From: Streptomyces sp. NBC_01478
GTDB taxonomy: Bacteria; Actinomycetota; Actinomycetes; Streptomycetales; Streptomycetaceae
Assembly: GCF_036227225.1 (NCBI RefSeq)
Contig: NZ_CP109444.1
Location: forward strand, 5,623,501-5,687,500
DNA: 64,000 nucleotides
Reading direction: 5' to 3'
Shown here: positions 8,630-17,568 of the stretch, one piece after another
Layout of the letters: the number at the start of each line of letters is the position of its first letter
Numbering within the stretch: position 1 is the first letter of the stretch
Made by a program: the position numbers and the translations under genes
The notes under the pieces: model-generated
Told to the model about the DNA's origin: nothing
Seen by the model: the letters and a program-made list of their open reading frames with translations, nothing else
Database searches by the model: none

Positions 8630-10054
8630 ATGTCCAGGGAGCAACGCGGGCCGAACGAAAAACTCGGCACCGTTCTCGCCCTCGCGGGAATCAGCAACGC
8701 AGGACTCGCGCGTCGCGTCAACGATCTTGGCGCTCAACGCGGGTTGACACTTCGCTACGACAAGACGTCGGTGGCGCGCTGGGTGTCGAAGGGAATGGTG
8801 CCCCAGGGCGCCGCCCCGCACCTCATCGCGGCCGCCATCGGCCAGAAGCTCGGCCGCCCTGTGCCGCTCCACGAGATCGGCCTGGCGGACGCGGATCCCG
8901 CACCGGAAGTGGGCCTCGCCTTTCCCCGGGACGTCGGCCAAGCCGTGCGTTCCGCAACGGAGTTGTACCGCCTCGACCTCGCCGGCCGCCGGGCCGGCTC
9001 CGGAGGCATCTGGCAGTCCCTCGCCGGGTCGTTCGCAGTCAGCGCATACGCAACGCCCGCCTCACGGTGGCTCATAACCCCGGCCGACAGTTCGGTGGCG
9101 CGCGAGGCCAACTCCGCGGAGAGCTCCGGGACACCGCTCAAAGTCGGCCACAGCGATGTGCAGAAACTGCGGGAGGCCGCGGAGGACGCGAGGCGCTGGG
9201 ACTCCAAGTACGGCGGCGGTGACTGGCGTTCGTCGATGGTGCCGGAGTGCCTGCGGGTGGAGGCGGCACCGCTGCTGCTCGGCTCGTACTCCGACGAGGT
9301 CGGCAGAGCGCTGTTCGGCGCGAGTGCCGAACTCACCCGTCTCGCCGGGTGGATGGCGTTCGACACCGGGCAACAGGAGGCGGCGCAGCGGTACTACATC
9401 CAGGCGCTGCGGCTGGCCCGCGCGGCGGCGGACGTACCGCTGGGGGGCTACGTACTGGCGTCGATGTCGTTGCAGGCGACCTACCGGGGCTTCGGCGACG
9501 AGGGCGTCGACCTCGCGCAGGCCGCCCTGGAGCGCAACCGGGGGCTCGCGACCGCCCGCACCATGAGCTTCTTCCGGCTCGTCGAGGCGCGGTCCCATGC
9601 GAAGGCGGGGGACGCCCAGGCGGCCGGCGCTGCCCTGAAGGCGGCGGAGGGGTGGCTGGAGCGGTCCCGGGAGGGCGACAACGATCCCTCGTGGCTCGGG
9701 TTCTACGGCTACGACCGGTTCGCCGCGGACGCGGCGGAGTGCTACCGGGACTTGAAGGCGCCGCGTCAGGTCCGTCGGTTCACGGAGCAGGCGTTGTCGA
9801 AGCCGACGGAGGAGTTCGTGCGGTCGCATGGTCTCCGGCTCGTCGTCTCGGCGGTGGCCGAGCTGGAGTCGGGGAATCTTGACGCGGCGTGCGAGCAAGG
9901 GGTTCGGGCGGTGGAGGTCGCTGGGCGTATCTCGTCGGCGCGTACGACTGAGTACGTGAAGGATCTTCTGCACCGGCTGGAGCCGTACGGGGACGAGCCG
10001 CGGGTTGTCGAGTTGCGGGAGAGGGCTCGGCCGTTGTTGATGGCGCCCGCCTAG
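8630..10054 (+). CDS. Sporulation-associated HTH/TPR regulatory protein
   Basis: 474 aa from the ATG at 8630 ([20 protein letters not shown]), preceded by a purine-rich GAGGGG. The N-terminal 80 residues carry a helix-turn-helix-like region ([14 protein letters not shown], then [13 protein letters not shown]). The rest is helical, TPR-like ([36 protein letters not shown]). From memory this matches the Streptomyces 'sporulation associated protein' family that includes S. griseus ORF1590 and S. coelicolor SCO4114. Role: probably a cytoplasmic regulator needed late in development; its DNA target is unknown. The reading frame is open upstream to 8351, but the conserved part starts at MSREQ. Confidence 0.8.
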   Translation: MSREQRGPNEKLGTVLALAGISNAGLARRVNDLGAQRGLTLRYDKTSVARWVSKGMVPQGAAPHLIAAAIGQKLGRPVPLHEIGLADADPAPEVGLAFPRDVGQAVRSATELYRLDLAGRRAGSGGIWQSLAGSFAVSAYATPASRWLITPADSSVAREANSAESSGTPLKVGHSDVQKLREAAEDARRWDSKYGGGDWRSSMVPECLRVEAAPLLLGSYSDEVGRALFGASAELTRLAGWMAFDTGQQEAAQRYYIQALRLARAAADVPLGGYVLASMSLQATYRGFGDEGVDLAQAALERNRGLATARTMSFFRLVEARSHAKAGDAQAAGAALKAAEGWLERSREGDNDPSWLGFYGYDRFAADAAECYRDLKAPRQVRRFTEQALSKPTEEFVRSHGLRLVVSAVAELESGNLDAACEQGVRAVEVAGRISSARTTEYVKDLLHRLEPYGDEPRVVELRERARPLLMAPA

Positions 10055-10064
10055 TCGTCTGCGT

Positions 10065-10154
10065 GGCTTGTGTTGTCTTGCGGGTGCGGGTTCGTCGTGG
10101 CTTGTCGCGCCCACGCGGCGGAGCCGCATATCGATACAGCCCCGCGCCCCTTCA
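10065..10154 (+). repeat. 90-bp dispersed repeat, left copy of an inverted pair around the hydroxyglutarate oxidase gene
   Basis: Begins GGCTTGTGTTGTC and ends GCCCCGCGCCCCTTCA. It matches the reverse complement of 11451-11540 at all but about three positions by eye. It contains internal hairpins (GCGGCGGAGCCGC and TATCGATA). The sequence looks like a non-coding repeat found widely in Streptomyces genomes. Confidence 0.85.
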
Positions 10155-10229
10155 GGGCGACAAGCCCTCCCGGCGTTTGAAGTGGCTGTCAGTGGTGCAG
10201 TGCACTATCGGAGGCGGGAGGTGGTGCAC

Positions 10230-11453
10230 GTGGTCGGGTTTGATTGTGACGTGCTTGTGGTCGGGGGCGGGATCGTCGGGCTGTCTACGGCGTATGCGAT
10301 CACTCGTGCCGCACCGGGCACTCGCGTCACGGTGTTGGAGAAGGAGAGCGGGCCCGCTCGGCACCAGACGGGCCGTAACAGCGGGGTGATCCACAGCGGG
10401 ATCTACTACAAACCCGGGTCGCTCAAGGCGCGGTACGCGGTGCGCGGGGCCGCCGAGATGGTCAAGTTCTGTGCGGAGTACGGCGTTCCGCATGCCGTCA
10501 CCGGGAAGCTGATCGTCGCCACGGAGCGGGCCGAGCTGCCCCGTCTGCACGCGCTCGTGCAGCGCGGCCGGGAGAACAACATCCCGGTGCGGGAGCTCGG
10601 CGCCGGACAGATCGCCGAGTACGAACCGGAAGTGCGCGGCCTCGCGGCCATACAGGTCGCGACGACCGGCATCTGCGACTACACCGAGGTCGCCCGCCAC
10701 TTGGCCGAGGCCTCCGGCGCGGAGATCCGCTACGGCGCGCGCGTCGCCCATATCGACCGGCGCCCGGAGCGCGGGGTCGCCGTCCGCACGGTGACCGCCA
10801 CCGGCGGCGACATCGTCCGCGCGCGCGTGCTGGTGAACTGCGCCGGCCTGCACTGCGACCACGTGGCCCGCCTCACCGGCGACGACCCGGAGATGCGGAT
10901 CGTGCCGTTCCGCGGCGAGTACTACACCCTCACCCGACCCGAGCTGGTCCGGGGCCTGGTCTACCCGGTACCCGACCCGGCCTTCCCGTTCCTCGGCGTC
11001 CACCTCACCCGCGGCATCGACGGCAGCGTCCACCTCGGCCCGAACGCGGTACCGGCCCTGGCCCGCGAGGGCTACGGCTGGGGCGTCGTACGCCCCCGAG
11101 AGCTCGCGACGACGGCGGCCTGGCCCGGGGTGTGGCGGATGGCCCGACAGCACTGGCGGTACGGAGCGGGGGAGCTTCGCCGGTCGGTGTCCAAAAGCGC
11201 GTTCACGGCAGCCGTACAGCGACTCCTCCCGGCCGTGACGGCGGAGGACCTGGTGCCGTCGCCGGCCGGGGTGCGGGCCCAGGCCGTACTCCGGGACGGC
11301 ACCCTCGTGGACGACTTCCTGATCAAGGAGGGCCCCCGAGCCATCCACGTCCTCAACGCCCCAAGCCCAGCGGCAACAGCCTCCCTACCGATCGGCAGAG
11401 AGGTGGCCCGACGCGCGCTGGCCTCACTGCACCGAGAACTACAACCCCGCTGA
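10230..11453 (+). CDS. lhgO: L-2-hydroxyglutarate oxidase / FAD-dependent oxidoreductase
   Basis: 407 aa. The N-terminal dinucleotide-binding motif reads VLVVGGGIVGLSTAYAITRA, followed by the family hallmark HQTGRNSGVIHSGIYYKPGS. A DAO-type substrate domain continues to the end (HLGPNAVPALAREGYGW, SPAATASLPIGREVA). The family oxidises L-2-hydroxyglutarate to 2-oxoglutarate with FAD, a metabolite-repair step. The GTG at 10230 was chosen because GGGAG at 10216-10220 sits 9 bases before it; GTGs at 10221 and 10224 are alternatives. The gene lies exactly between inverted 90-bp repeats, and its TGA overlaps the first bases of the right-hand copy. Confidence 0.88.
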   Translation: MVGFDCDVLVVGGGIVGLSTAYAITRAAPGTRVTVLEKESGPARHQTGRNSGVIHSGIYYKPGSLKARYAVRGAAEMVKFCAEYGVPHAVTGKLIVATERAELPRLHALVQRGRENNIPVRELGAGQIAEYEPEVRGLAAIQVATTGICDYTEVARHLAEASGAEIRYGARVAHIDRRPERGVAVRTVTATGGDIVRARVLVNCAGLHCDHVARLTGDDPEMRIVPFRGEYYTLTRPELVRGLVYPVPDPAFPFLGVHLTRGIDGSVHLGPNAVPALAREGYGWGVVRPRELATTAAWPGVWRMARQHWRYGAGELRRSVSKSAFTAAVQRLLPAVTAEDLVPSPAGVRAQAVLRDGTLVDDFLIKEGPRAIHVLNAPSPAATASLPIGREVARRALASLHRELQPR

Positions 11454-11540
11454 AGGGGCGCGGGGCTGTATCGATATGCGGCTCCGCCGCGTGGGCGCGA
11501 CCAGCCACGACGCACCCGCACCCGCACGACAACACAAGCC
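11451..11540 (-). repeat. 90-bp dispersed repeat, right copy of the inverted pair
   Basis: Reverse-complement partner of 10065-10154. It starts at the stop codon of the oxidoreductase gene and ends about 42 bases before trmB. The GC-rich hairpins could also stop transcription in either direction. Confidence 0.85.
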
Positions 11541-11581
11541 GGGCAGGCGCTCGGGCGCACGCCCCGTAAAATCAACGCATT

Positions 11582-12379
11582 GTGTCTGACACCGCCAACA
11601 CCCCCACCGAGCCCGCACCCCGCACCCGAGCCAAAGGCGAACCCCGTTTCCCCGACGGGCCTCGGCCCGACCCCGCCGGTTCTCACTTCGAACGCCGGAT
11701 CCGGAGTTTTCAGCCGCGCCGGAGTCGGGTCACCGCCGGGCAGGCCGACGCGCTGGAACGCCTGTGGCCCAAGTGGGGCCTGGACATCGACGGCCAACGC
11801 AGCCTCGATCTGACCGAGTTGTTCGGCAACGACAACCCCGTCGTCCTGGAGATCGGCTTCGGAATGGGCGAAGCCACCGCGCAGATGGCCGCCGCCGACC
11901 CCGCGACGAACATCCTCGCCGCCGACGTGCACACCCCGGGTCAGGGCAACCTCCTGGGCCTCGCCGACCACCACGGCCTCTCCAACATCCGCGTCGCCAA
12001 CGGGGACGCGATCATCCTGCTCCGCGAGATGCTCGCCCCGGACTCGCTCGACGGGCTGCGCGTCTACTTCCCCGACCCCTGGCCGAAGAAGCGGCACCTC
12101 AAACGGCGGCTGATCCAGCCGGAGTTCCTCTCGCTGGCCGCGACCCGGCTCAAGCCCGGGGCGACCGTGCACTGCGCGACCGACTGGGAGCCGTACGCGG
12201 AGCAGATGCTGGACGTGCTCGGTGCGCACCCGGACTACGAGAACAGCCAACCCGACGGCGGTTTTGCGCCCCGTCCGGACTTCCGGCCGCTGACTCGTTT
12301 CGAGGGCCAGGGACTGGACAAGGGACATGTCGTGAACGATCTGCTGTTCCGTCGCGTACCCCACGACGACCAGCGCTGA
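11582..12379 (+). CDS. trmB: tRNA (guanine-N7-)-methyltransferase
   Basis: 265 aa from the GTG at 11582 (MSDTANTPTEPAPRTRAKGE). It has the SAM-binding motif EIGFGMGEATAQMAA and the TrmB signature YFPDPWPKKRHLKRRL, followed by the conserved QPEFLSLAATRLKPG and ATDWEPYAEQML. It makes m7G46 in the variable loop of several tRNAs, using S-adenosylmethionine, in the cytoplasm. The N-terminal 45 residues are a proline-rich extension. The PrsW-like gene follows 49 bases later on the same strand. Confidence 0.93.
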   Translation: MSDTANTPTEPAPRTRAKGEPRFPDGPRPDPAGSHFERRIRSFQPRRSRVTAGQADALERLWPKWGLDIDGQRSLDLTELFGNDNPVVLEIGFGMGEATAQMAAADPATNILAADVHTPGQGNLLGLADHHGLSNIRVANGDAIILLREMLAPDSLDGLRVYFPDPWPKKRHLKRRLIQPEFLSLAATRLKPGATVHCATDWEPYAEQMLDVLGAHPDYENSQPDGGFAPRPDFRPLTRFEGQGLDKGHVVNDLLFRRVPHDDQR

Positions 12380-12428
12380 CGCCAGGCTCCATCGCGGGCC
12401 GTGCCCTTACCTCGTTAGGGTCGATGCC

Positions 12429-13736
12429 GTGGCCACGTTTTCGCCGTACCCCCCACACCCCGGCCACCTCGCCGGTGGTGTGCCCGGGCACGGGCGGCGC
12501 GAGCGCTGGTGGCGGCGGAACTGGGTCCGGCACGGCGCGCTGATCACCCTGCTCACGCTCTCCGGGCTGGTCATCCTCGCACTCGTGCGCCAACAGACCG
12601 GTACGGAAGGCTTCTTGGTGGGCCTGGGGCTCGCCGTACTGCCCGTGCCGCCGCTGGTCGCCGCGTTCCGCTGGCTGGACCGGGTCGACCCCGGGCCCTG
12701 GCGGAACCTGCTCTTCTCCTTCGCGTGGGGCGCCTGCGCCGCAGCCCTCATAGCCATCGTCGCCAACAGCTTCGCGACCAGATGGATAGCGACCACGACC
12801 GCCGACCCGACCAGCGCGGACACCCTGGGCGCGACCGTCATAGCCCCCATCGTCGAGGAGTCGGCGAAGGCGGCGGCCGTCCTGCTCGTCTTCCTGTTCC
12901 GCAGACGGGACTTCACCGGGATCGTCGACGGCGTGGTGATAGCCGGGGTCACCGCCACCGGCTTCGCGTTCACCGAGAACATCCTCTACCTCGGCACCGC
13001 CTTCGGCACCGACCAGCTCACCGGCGACCGCGGTTTCACCTCCGTCACCGCGGCGACCTTCTTCGTGCGCATCGTCATGTCCCCGTTCGCGCACCCCCTG
13101 TTCACCGTCCTCACCGGCATCGGCTTCGGCATCGCCGCGCTCTCCCCCGACCGGCACCACCTCCGGCGCGTCCTGGTCCCGCTGACCGGCCTGCTGCTCG
13201 CGATGGGCATGCACGCGATCTGGAACGGCTCCTCCACCTTCGGCCAGTACGGCTTCTTCGAGGTCTACGGCGTCTTCATGGTCCCCATGTTCGGCCTGCT
13301 GACCTGGCTCGCGGTCTGGACCCGGCAGCGCGAACTGCGCACCGTGCGCGAGGAGTTGCCCGTCTACGTGTACGCGGGCTGGCTGACCCCGGCCGAACCG
13401 TCCGTGCTCGGCTCGATGAAGGCACGGCGGCTGGCCCGCGAGTACGCCCGCCACCACCTCGGCCGCCCTGCGGGCCGCTCGGTCGCCCAGTACGAGGCGT
13501 ACGCGACCTCCCTGGCGTTCCTGCGACACCGGGCCGCACGGGGCCGCGCCGGCGCCGAATTCGTCGTACGGGAAAGGGAGTTGCTGCACGAGCTGTGGCT
13601 GCGCCGGGAGGTGGCGCGGCCGGCGCTGGACTACGCGGCGCGGCGGACGGTGCCTCCGGTGCCGGTGGTGGTGCCGCCGTGGCCGCCGGTGTACGGGTCG
13701 TACGGGACTTCCCTGTACAACCCGTACCGGTCCTGA
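12429..13736 (+). CDS. PrsW-family intramembrane metalloprotease
   Basis: 435 aa from the GTG at 12429. About eight hydrophobic segments span residues 40-300. The conserved motifs are PIVEESAKAAAVLL (EExxK), GFAFTENILYL, then histidines in SPFAHPLFT and MGMHAIWNGS. These are the expected metal and catalytic residues of the PrsW/CAAX-like superfamily, whose B. subtilis member cleaves the RsiW anti-sigma factor. The C-terminal 130 residues are a soluble Arg-rich cytoplasmic tail. The substrate is unknown. It ends only 6 bases from the convergent aldo/keto reductase gene. Confidence 0.85.
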   Translation: MATFSPYPPHPGHLAGGVPGHGRRERWWRRNWVRHGALITLLTLSGLVILALVRQQTGTEGFLVGLGLAVLPVPPLVAAFRWLDRVDPGPWRNLLFSFAWGACAAALIAIVANSFATRWIATTTADPTSADTLGATVIAPIVEESAKAAAVLLVFLFRRRDFTGIVDGVVIAGVTATGFAFTENILYLGTAFGTDQLTGDRGFTSVTAATFFVRIVMSPFAHPLFTVLTGIGFGIAALSPDRHHLRRVLVPLTGLLLAMGMHAIWNGSSTFGQYGFFEVYGVFMVPMFGLLTWLAVWTRQRELRTVREELPVYVYAGWLTPAEPSVLGSMKARRLAREYARHHLGRPAGRSVAQYEAYATSLAFLRHRAARGRAGAEFVVRERELLHELWLRREVARPALDYAARRTVPPVPVVVPPWPPVYGSYGTSLYNPYRS

Positions 13737-13742
13737 CGGCTC

Positions 13743-14687
13743 TTAGGCGGAGGCGTCCGTCAGCTTGGCGATCTCCGTGTCCGTCAGCTCCAGTTCGGCC
13801 ACGGCCAGCAGCGCGGGGAGCTGGTCGACCGTGCGGGCGGAGGCGATCGGGGCCGCGACCGTGGGCCGGGCGGCGAGCCAGGCCAGGGCGACCGTGGCGA
13901 CCGGGGCGTCGTGGGCCCGGGCGACCTCGTCCAGGGCGGTGAGGACCTTCCGGCCGCGCTCCGACTCGAGGTACTGCGCCGCGCGCCCGGCCCGCGGGCT
14001 GTCGACCGTCGTACCGGGGCGGTACTTGCCGGTGAGGAATCCGGAGGCCAGCGCGAAGTACGGCAGCGCCGACAGGCCGTTCCGCTCGACGACGTCCAGC
14101 AGTTCGCCCTCGTAGGTGTCGCGCGAGACCAGGTTGTAGTGGGGCTGCACGGCGACATAGCGCGCCAGGCCCTCGCGGTCGGAGAAGTCGAGGGATGCCG
14201 TCAGGCGCTCCGGGGAGATGTTGGAGGCGGCGATCTGGCGGACCTTGCCCGCCTTCACCAGCTCGTCCAGCGCGCCGATGATCTCCTCGACCGGTACCTC
14301 GACCTTGTCCCAGTGGGTGTAGTAGAGGTCGATGTGGTCCGTGCCCAGGCGGCGCAGGGACGCGTCCGCGGCGGCCTTGATGTTGGCGGCGCTCAGGCCC
14401 TGGAACTCGGGGTGCTGGCTGACCTTGGTGGCGATGACGACGTCGGAGCGGTTGCCGCGGGCCTCGACCCACTTGCCGATGATGGTCTCGGACTCGCCGC
14501 CCTGGTTGCCCGGCGCGAACGCCGAGTACGAGTCGGCGGTGTCGATGAAGTTGCCGCCCGCGGCGGCGTACGCGTCGAGGACGGCGAAGGAGGTCGCCTC
14601 GTCGGCGGTCCAGCCGAAGACGTTGCCGCCGAGGGAGAGCGGGAAGACCTCGAGGTCGGACCGGCCCAGCTTGCGAAGAGAAGTCAT
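13743..14687 (-). CDS. Aldo/keto reductase
   Basis: 314 aa from the ATG at 14687 (MTSLRKLGRSDLEVFPLSLG). It has the (alpha/beta)8 family pattern: GGNFIDTADSYSAF with catalytic Asp/Tyr, TKVSQHPEFQG with catalytic Lys, HIDLYYTHWD with His, and the C-terminal NADPH-binding IASARTVDQL. It probably reduces aldehydes or ketones with NADPH; the substrate is unknown. A GAGAGG lies unusually close to the ATG, and an upstream TTG at 14699 lacks a visible ribosome site. It follows the M23 peptidase gene by 43 bases on the same strand. Confidence 0.9.
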   Translation of the reverse strand: MTSLRKLGRSDLEVFPLSLGGNVFGWTADEATSFAVLDAYAAAGGNFIDTADSYSAFAPGNQGGESETIIGKWVEARGNRSDVVIATKVSQHPEFQGLSAANIKAAADASLRRLGTDHIDLYYTHWDKVEVPVEEIIGALDELVKAGKVRQIAASNISPERLTASLDFSDREGLARYVAVQPHYNLVSRDTYEGELLDVVERNGLSALPYFALASGFLTGKYRPGTTVDSPRAGRAAQYLESERGRKVLTALDEVARAHDAPVATVALAWLAARPTVAAPIASARTVDQLPALLAVAELELTDTEIAKLTDASA

Positions 14688-14730
14688 GCCTCTCTTCAAC
14701 AGCCGGACCGGAACCCGCTATTCCAGAGGC

Positions 14731-15738
14731 TCAGGGGTTGAGGCCCTTGCTGCGCAGCCAGGGCGCCGGGTCGCTGGCGGTGGCCGCGCCGTTGATGTGG
14801 ACCTCCAGGTGGAGGTGCGGTCCGGTCACGTTGCCGGTGGCGCCCACGCGGCCGATGACGTCACCGGTGGCGACCTTCTGCCCGACGCTGACGTTGATCG
14901 AGGACTGGTGGCAGAACCACAGCTCGGTGCCGTCGTCGAGGGTGAGGATCGTGCGGTAGCCGTACGACCCGGCCCAGCCCGCCTCGGTGACCGTGCCGCT
15001 GTGGATGGCCTTGATCAGCGTGCCGGTGGGCGCGGCGAAGTCGAGTCCGGTGTGGTAGCCGGAGGACCACATCGAGCCGGCCTGGCCGAAGGTGCCGGTG
15101 ATCGTGTACGAGCCGACCGGCAGCGTGTACTGCTTGGCCAGCTCGGCGAGCTTCGCGGCCTCGGCCTTCTTCTTGGCGGCGGCCTCCGCGGCCTTCTTCG
15201 CGTCGGCGGCCTTCTTCGCCGCGTCCTTCTCGGCCTTGGCGGCAGCGGCGTCGACCTGCTTGGCGACGGCGGCCTCGGCGGCGGCCTTCGACTTGCCGTC
15301 GACCTGGAGCTGCTGGAGTTCGGCCTGCTCCATGATCCGGTTGCGCAGCAGCTCACCCGCGTCCGAGGCGCCCTTGGCGGTCTCGGTGGTGGTCACGCCG
15401 ACGCTGCTGAGCGCGGTCGCGGAACCCTTGGGGGTGCTGGAGGAGTCGTCCAGCAGATGGCCCACGGAGGGCAGGTCGGGCATGGAGATCGAGACCGGCG
15501 GCTTGCCGGTGTTGGCGCTTGCCATCCCGCCCGCGCTGACGGCGGCTATGACACCGACGCCCAGAACGGTGGAGCTGCGGGCGAATCCTCCGCCACCACG
15601 CTGCTTTGCGACACGGTGCTTGCCGCGGTTGGGAGCAACGGACTCCGCGCTGGGATTCCACTCCTCCCAGGGGCCCTCGTCGGGGCGGTAACCGCCGTAG
15701 ACGACAGGGGCTTCTGGGGCAGCCTGGTTTGACGCCAC
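14731..15738 (-). CDS. M23 (LytM-type) peptidase, c-di-AMP riboswitch controlled
   Basis: 335 aa from the GTG at 15738, preceded by AAGGAG at a 9-base spacing. A roughly 50-residue cytoplasmic head leads to an uncleaved-looking signal/membrane segment (STVLGVGVIAAVSAGGMASA). A long Ala/Lys coiled coil follows (about 130-215), then a LytM domain with zinc ligands in GYHTGLDFAAP (HxxxD) and GPHLHLEVH (HxH). It should cut peptidoglycan cross-bridges or stem peptides outside the membrane during growth or sporulation. The 5' leader contains a ydaO riboswitch, known in Streptomyces to lie before cell-wall hydrolase genes. Confidence 0.92.
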   Translation of the reverse strand: MASNQAAPEAPVVYGGYRPDEGPWEEWNPSAESVAPNRGKHRVAKQRGGGGFARSSTVLGVGVIAAVSAGGMASANTGKPPVSISMPDLPSVGHLLDDSSSTPKGSATALSSVGVTTTETAKGASDAGELLRNRIMEQAELQQLQVDGKSKAAAEAAVAKQVDAAAAKAEKDAAKKAADAKKAAEAAAKKKAEAAKLAELAKQYTLPVGSYTITGTFGQAGSMWSSGYHTGLDFAAPTGTLIKAIHSGTVTEAGWAGSYGYRTILTLDDGTELWFCHQSSINVSVGQKVATGDVIGRVGATGNVTGPHLHLEVHINGAATASDPAPWLRSKGLNP

Positions 15739-16149
15739 GTGGGCGTGCTCCTTTCCTTCCTTCTCGCCTACCGGGTTAGCTGACGGGTTCGGAGCAGGAA
15801 GGTCTCCTACGCGCGTAAACCTGCCGTGTTCCCACGGCTGTCGACGAGCGATTCACCCCAAGTGGTGGTTCCCCGGTTCCCTCGCGGGATTCGGCGCGTG
15901 CGCACGGAGCTGTCTCTTGTGACAACTGGGACGACCGCGCTGCGTTATCGAACGTTAATAGACACAGGCACCCCTTTCCAAGCCGTTCCGCTTGATCATT
16001 AACCTTTCCTTGCTGGACGAACGGCCCACCACCGGCGAAAAACGGGCGAGTTGGCCAAGTCTCAGAATTCCCACAGGTATTGACGGTATGTCAGTTGTTA
16101 TGCGGAGGGCGGTCGCCCGATCACGGCCCGTGATATCCGGCCCGGACGG
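15739..16149. other. 5' leader and upstream region of the M23 peptidase gene
   Basis: 411 bases without a coding gene. The left half (about 15755-15890) is the c-di-AMP riboswitch. The right part (15900-16100) is AT-richer and should contain the promoter on the minus strand. No box pair was convincing enough to mark. Confidence 0.6.
15755..15890 (-). promoter_or_regulatory. c-di-AMP (ydaO/yuaA) riboswitch
   Basis: Read on the minus strand, the leader contains the aptamer hallmarks GGGGTGAATC, CGTAGGAGACCTTCCTG, and CCGAACCCGTCAGCTAACC followed by CGGTAGGCGAG. ACCGGGG on the 5' side can pair with CCCGGT on the 3' side as the closing stem. It ends about 17 bases before the GTG of the M23 peptidase gene. 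Known behaviour of the class: c-di-AMP binding turns expression of cell-wall hydrolases off. The edges are approximate. Confidence 0.9.
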
Positions 16150-17286
16150 TCATGGATGGCGTACGGCGATCATCGCCATGTCGTCCGTCATCCAGCCCCC
16201 GGAGTAGCGGCGGACCTCCTTGGCGAGGATGTCGAGCAGCGCCTCGGGGCTGCGGAAGGTCCGGCCGGCCAGTCGCTCCCCCGGGTCGTAGAAGACCCCG
16301 CAGGCGTCGCGCGCCTCGGACAGCCCGTCGGTGTACACCAGCAGCGTGGCCCCGCCCGGGAACGCGAACTCCTCGACGCGGTCGGGCCAGACCCCCAACT
16401 CGCCCATTCCCAGCGGCAGTGCGGGCTCCTTGACGAGCAACGTGCCCACGGTGCCGTCCTCGTGCAGGAGCAGCGGCGGCGGATGCCCGCGGTCGACGAT
16501 CCGTACGACGCCGTCGCCGTGCGGGAGTTCGGCGAGGACCGCCGTGGTGAACCCCTCGAACGCGTCGAGCCCGTCACGCCGGGTGCCCTCGCGCGCCAGC
16601 GCCCGCTCCAGCCGCTGGGCGACCGCCTCCAGGGTGGTCTCCTGCTCGGCCGCCTCCCGGAACGCCCCGATCACCACGGCGACGGCGGCGACCGCGCCCA
16701 TGCCCTTCCCGCGCACGTCGCCGACGACCAGCCGTACGCCGTGCGGGGTGTCCTGCACCGCGTACAGGTCGCCGCCGATGAACGCGCCCTCCTGCGCCGC
16801 CTCGTACCGTGCCGCGATCGCGAACCCGCCGATCCGCTCGGCCGGTTCGGGCAGTACGGCGCGCTGGGCGGCCTCGGCGATCTCGCGCGCGGAGGCGAGC
16901 TGTTCTCTGCCGCGGCGGACCAGGAGGTTGATCAGGACCGCGAGGACGGCGACCGTCACCACGGTGGCCGCCTCGGTGACCGCGTCCATGCGGAAGACGA
17001 TGCCGAGCCTGATGTGGACCACGAGGCCGACGACGACGGAGGCCAGGCCGGTGAGGACGGTGCCGCGCCGCGAGTAGAGCGGGGCGGCGACGAGCGGGGC
17101 GGCGGTGAAGAAGGGGGCCGCCGTGAAGTCCTGCGGGGTGAAGTAGTCGTAGCAGGCCCCGACGATCAGCAGCAGCGGGGGCAGGCAGCGGACGAAGGCG
17201 AGGGCGTACGGGATCCGGCGTCCCTCGTCGGGGCCGAGGCCGGGGTCGGGCGTGGGATCGCCGGGCAGGCGCCCGCCGGCTCGCAC
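16150..17286 (-). CDS. PP2C/SpoIIE-type serine phosphatase with N-terminal membrane segments
   Basis: 378 aa from the GTG at 17286, chosen because GGAGGAGGAGGG sits 7 bases upstream; a GTG at 17307 is possible. About four to five hydrophobic segments (residues 30-135) are followed by a SpoIIE domain: AARYEAAQEGAFIGGDLYAV, VRLVVGDVRGKGMGAVA, DGVVRIVDRGHPPPLLL, ATLLVYTDGLSEARD and WMTDDMAMIAVR, which hold the metal-binding aspartates. The family dephosphorylates anti-anti-sigma factors. No partner gene for that role is next to it. It is transcribed away from the initiator tRNA. Confidence 0.88.
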   Translation of the reverse strand: MRAGGRLPGDPTPDPGLGPDEGRRIPYALAFVRCLPPLLLIVGACYDYFTPQDFTAAPFFTAAPLVAAPLYSRRGTVLTGLASVVVGLVVHIRLGIVFRMDAVTEAATVVTVAVLAVLINLLVRRGREQLASAREIAEAAQRAVLPEPAERIGGFAIAARYEAAQEGAFIGGDLYAVQDTPHGVRLVVGDVRGKGMGAVAAVAVVIGAFREAAEQETTLEAVAQRLERALAREGTRRDGLDAFEGFTTAVLAELPHGDGVVRIVDRGHPPPLLLHEDGTVGTLLVKEPALPLGMGELGVWPDRVEEFAFPGGATLLVYTDGLSEARDACGVFYDPGERLAGRTFRSPEALLDILAKEVRRYSGGWMTDDMAMIAVRHP

Positions 17287-17398
17287 ATACGGACCCTCCT
17301 CCTCCACGCGACCAGTTTTTCCCGGTGGGGGGAGGGCGGCGAGCGGGGCGGGCCAATCGGGGTGGGAGAGACGGGGTGGGAGAGACGGGCGGGAAACA

Positions 17399-17437
17399 CC
17401 AAGGGCCGGAACCCATTTCTGGATTCCGGCCCTTGGC
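17399..17437 (-). terminator. Hairpin downstream of the initiator tRNA
   Basis: AAGGGCCGGAA and TTCCGGCCCTT form an 11-bp inverted repeat with a short loop just after the tRNA 3' end on the minus strand. There is no strong T tract. Confidence 0.7.
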
Positions 17438-17442
17438 CTTAG

Positions 17443-17516
17443 TAGCGGGGACAGGATTTGAACCTGCGACCTCTGGGTTATGAGCCCAGCGAGCTACCGA
17501 GCTGCTCCACCCCGCG
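17443..17516 (-). tRNA. Initiator tRNA-fMet (CAT)
   Basis: A complete 74-nt cloverleaf. The anticodon arm CTGGG-CTCATAA-CCCAG carries the three consecutive G:C pairs typical of initiators. The first acceptor base is C facing T, an unpaired 1-72 position as expected for the initiator. The T arm reads GCAGG-TTCAAAT-CCTGT. CCA is not encoded. Confidence 0.93.
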
Positions 17517-17568
17517 CCGTTGTGATTGCAACTATACGCCATTCGCGGGGTCCGATGTCACACGGGTT

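Noticed and set aside
10065..11540. Composite transposon around the hydroxyglutarate oxidase gene
   Set aside because: No transposase frame in or near the repeats, and no flanking target duplication was noticed.
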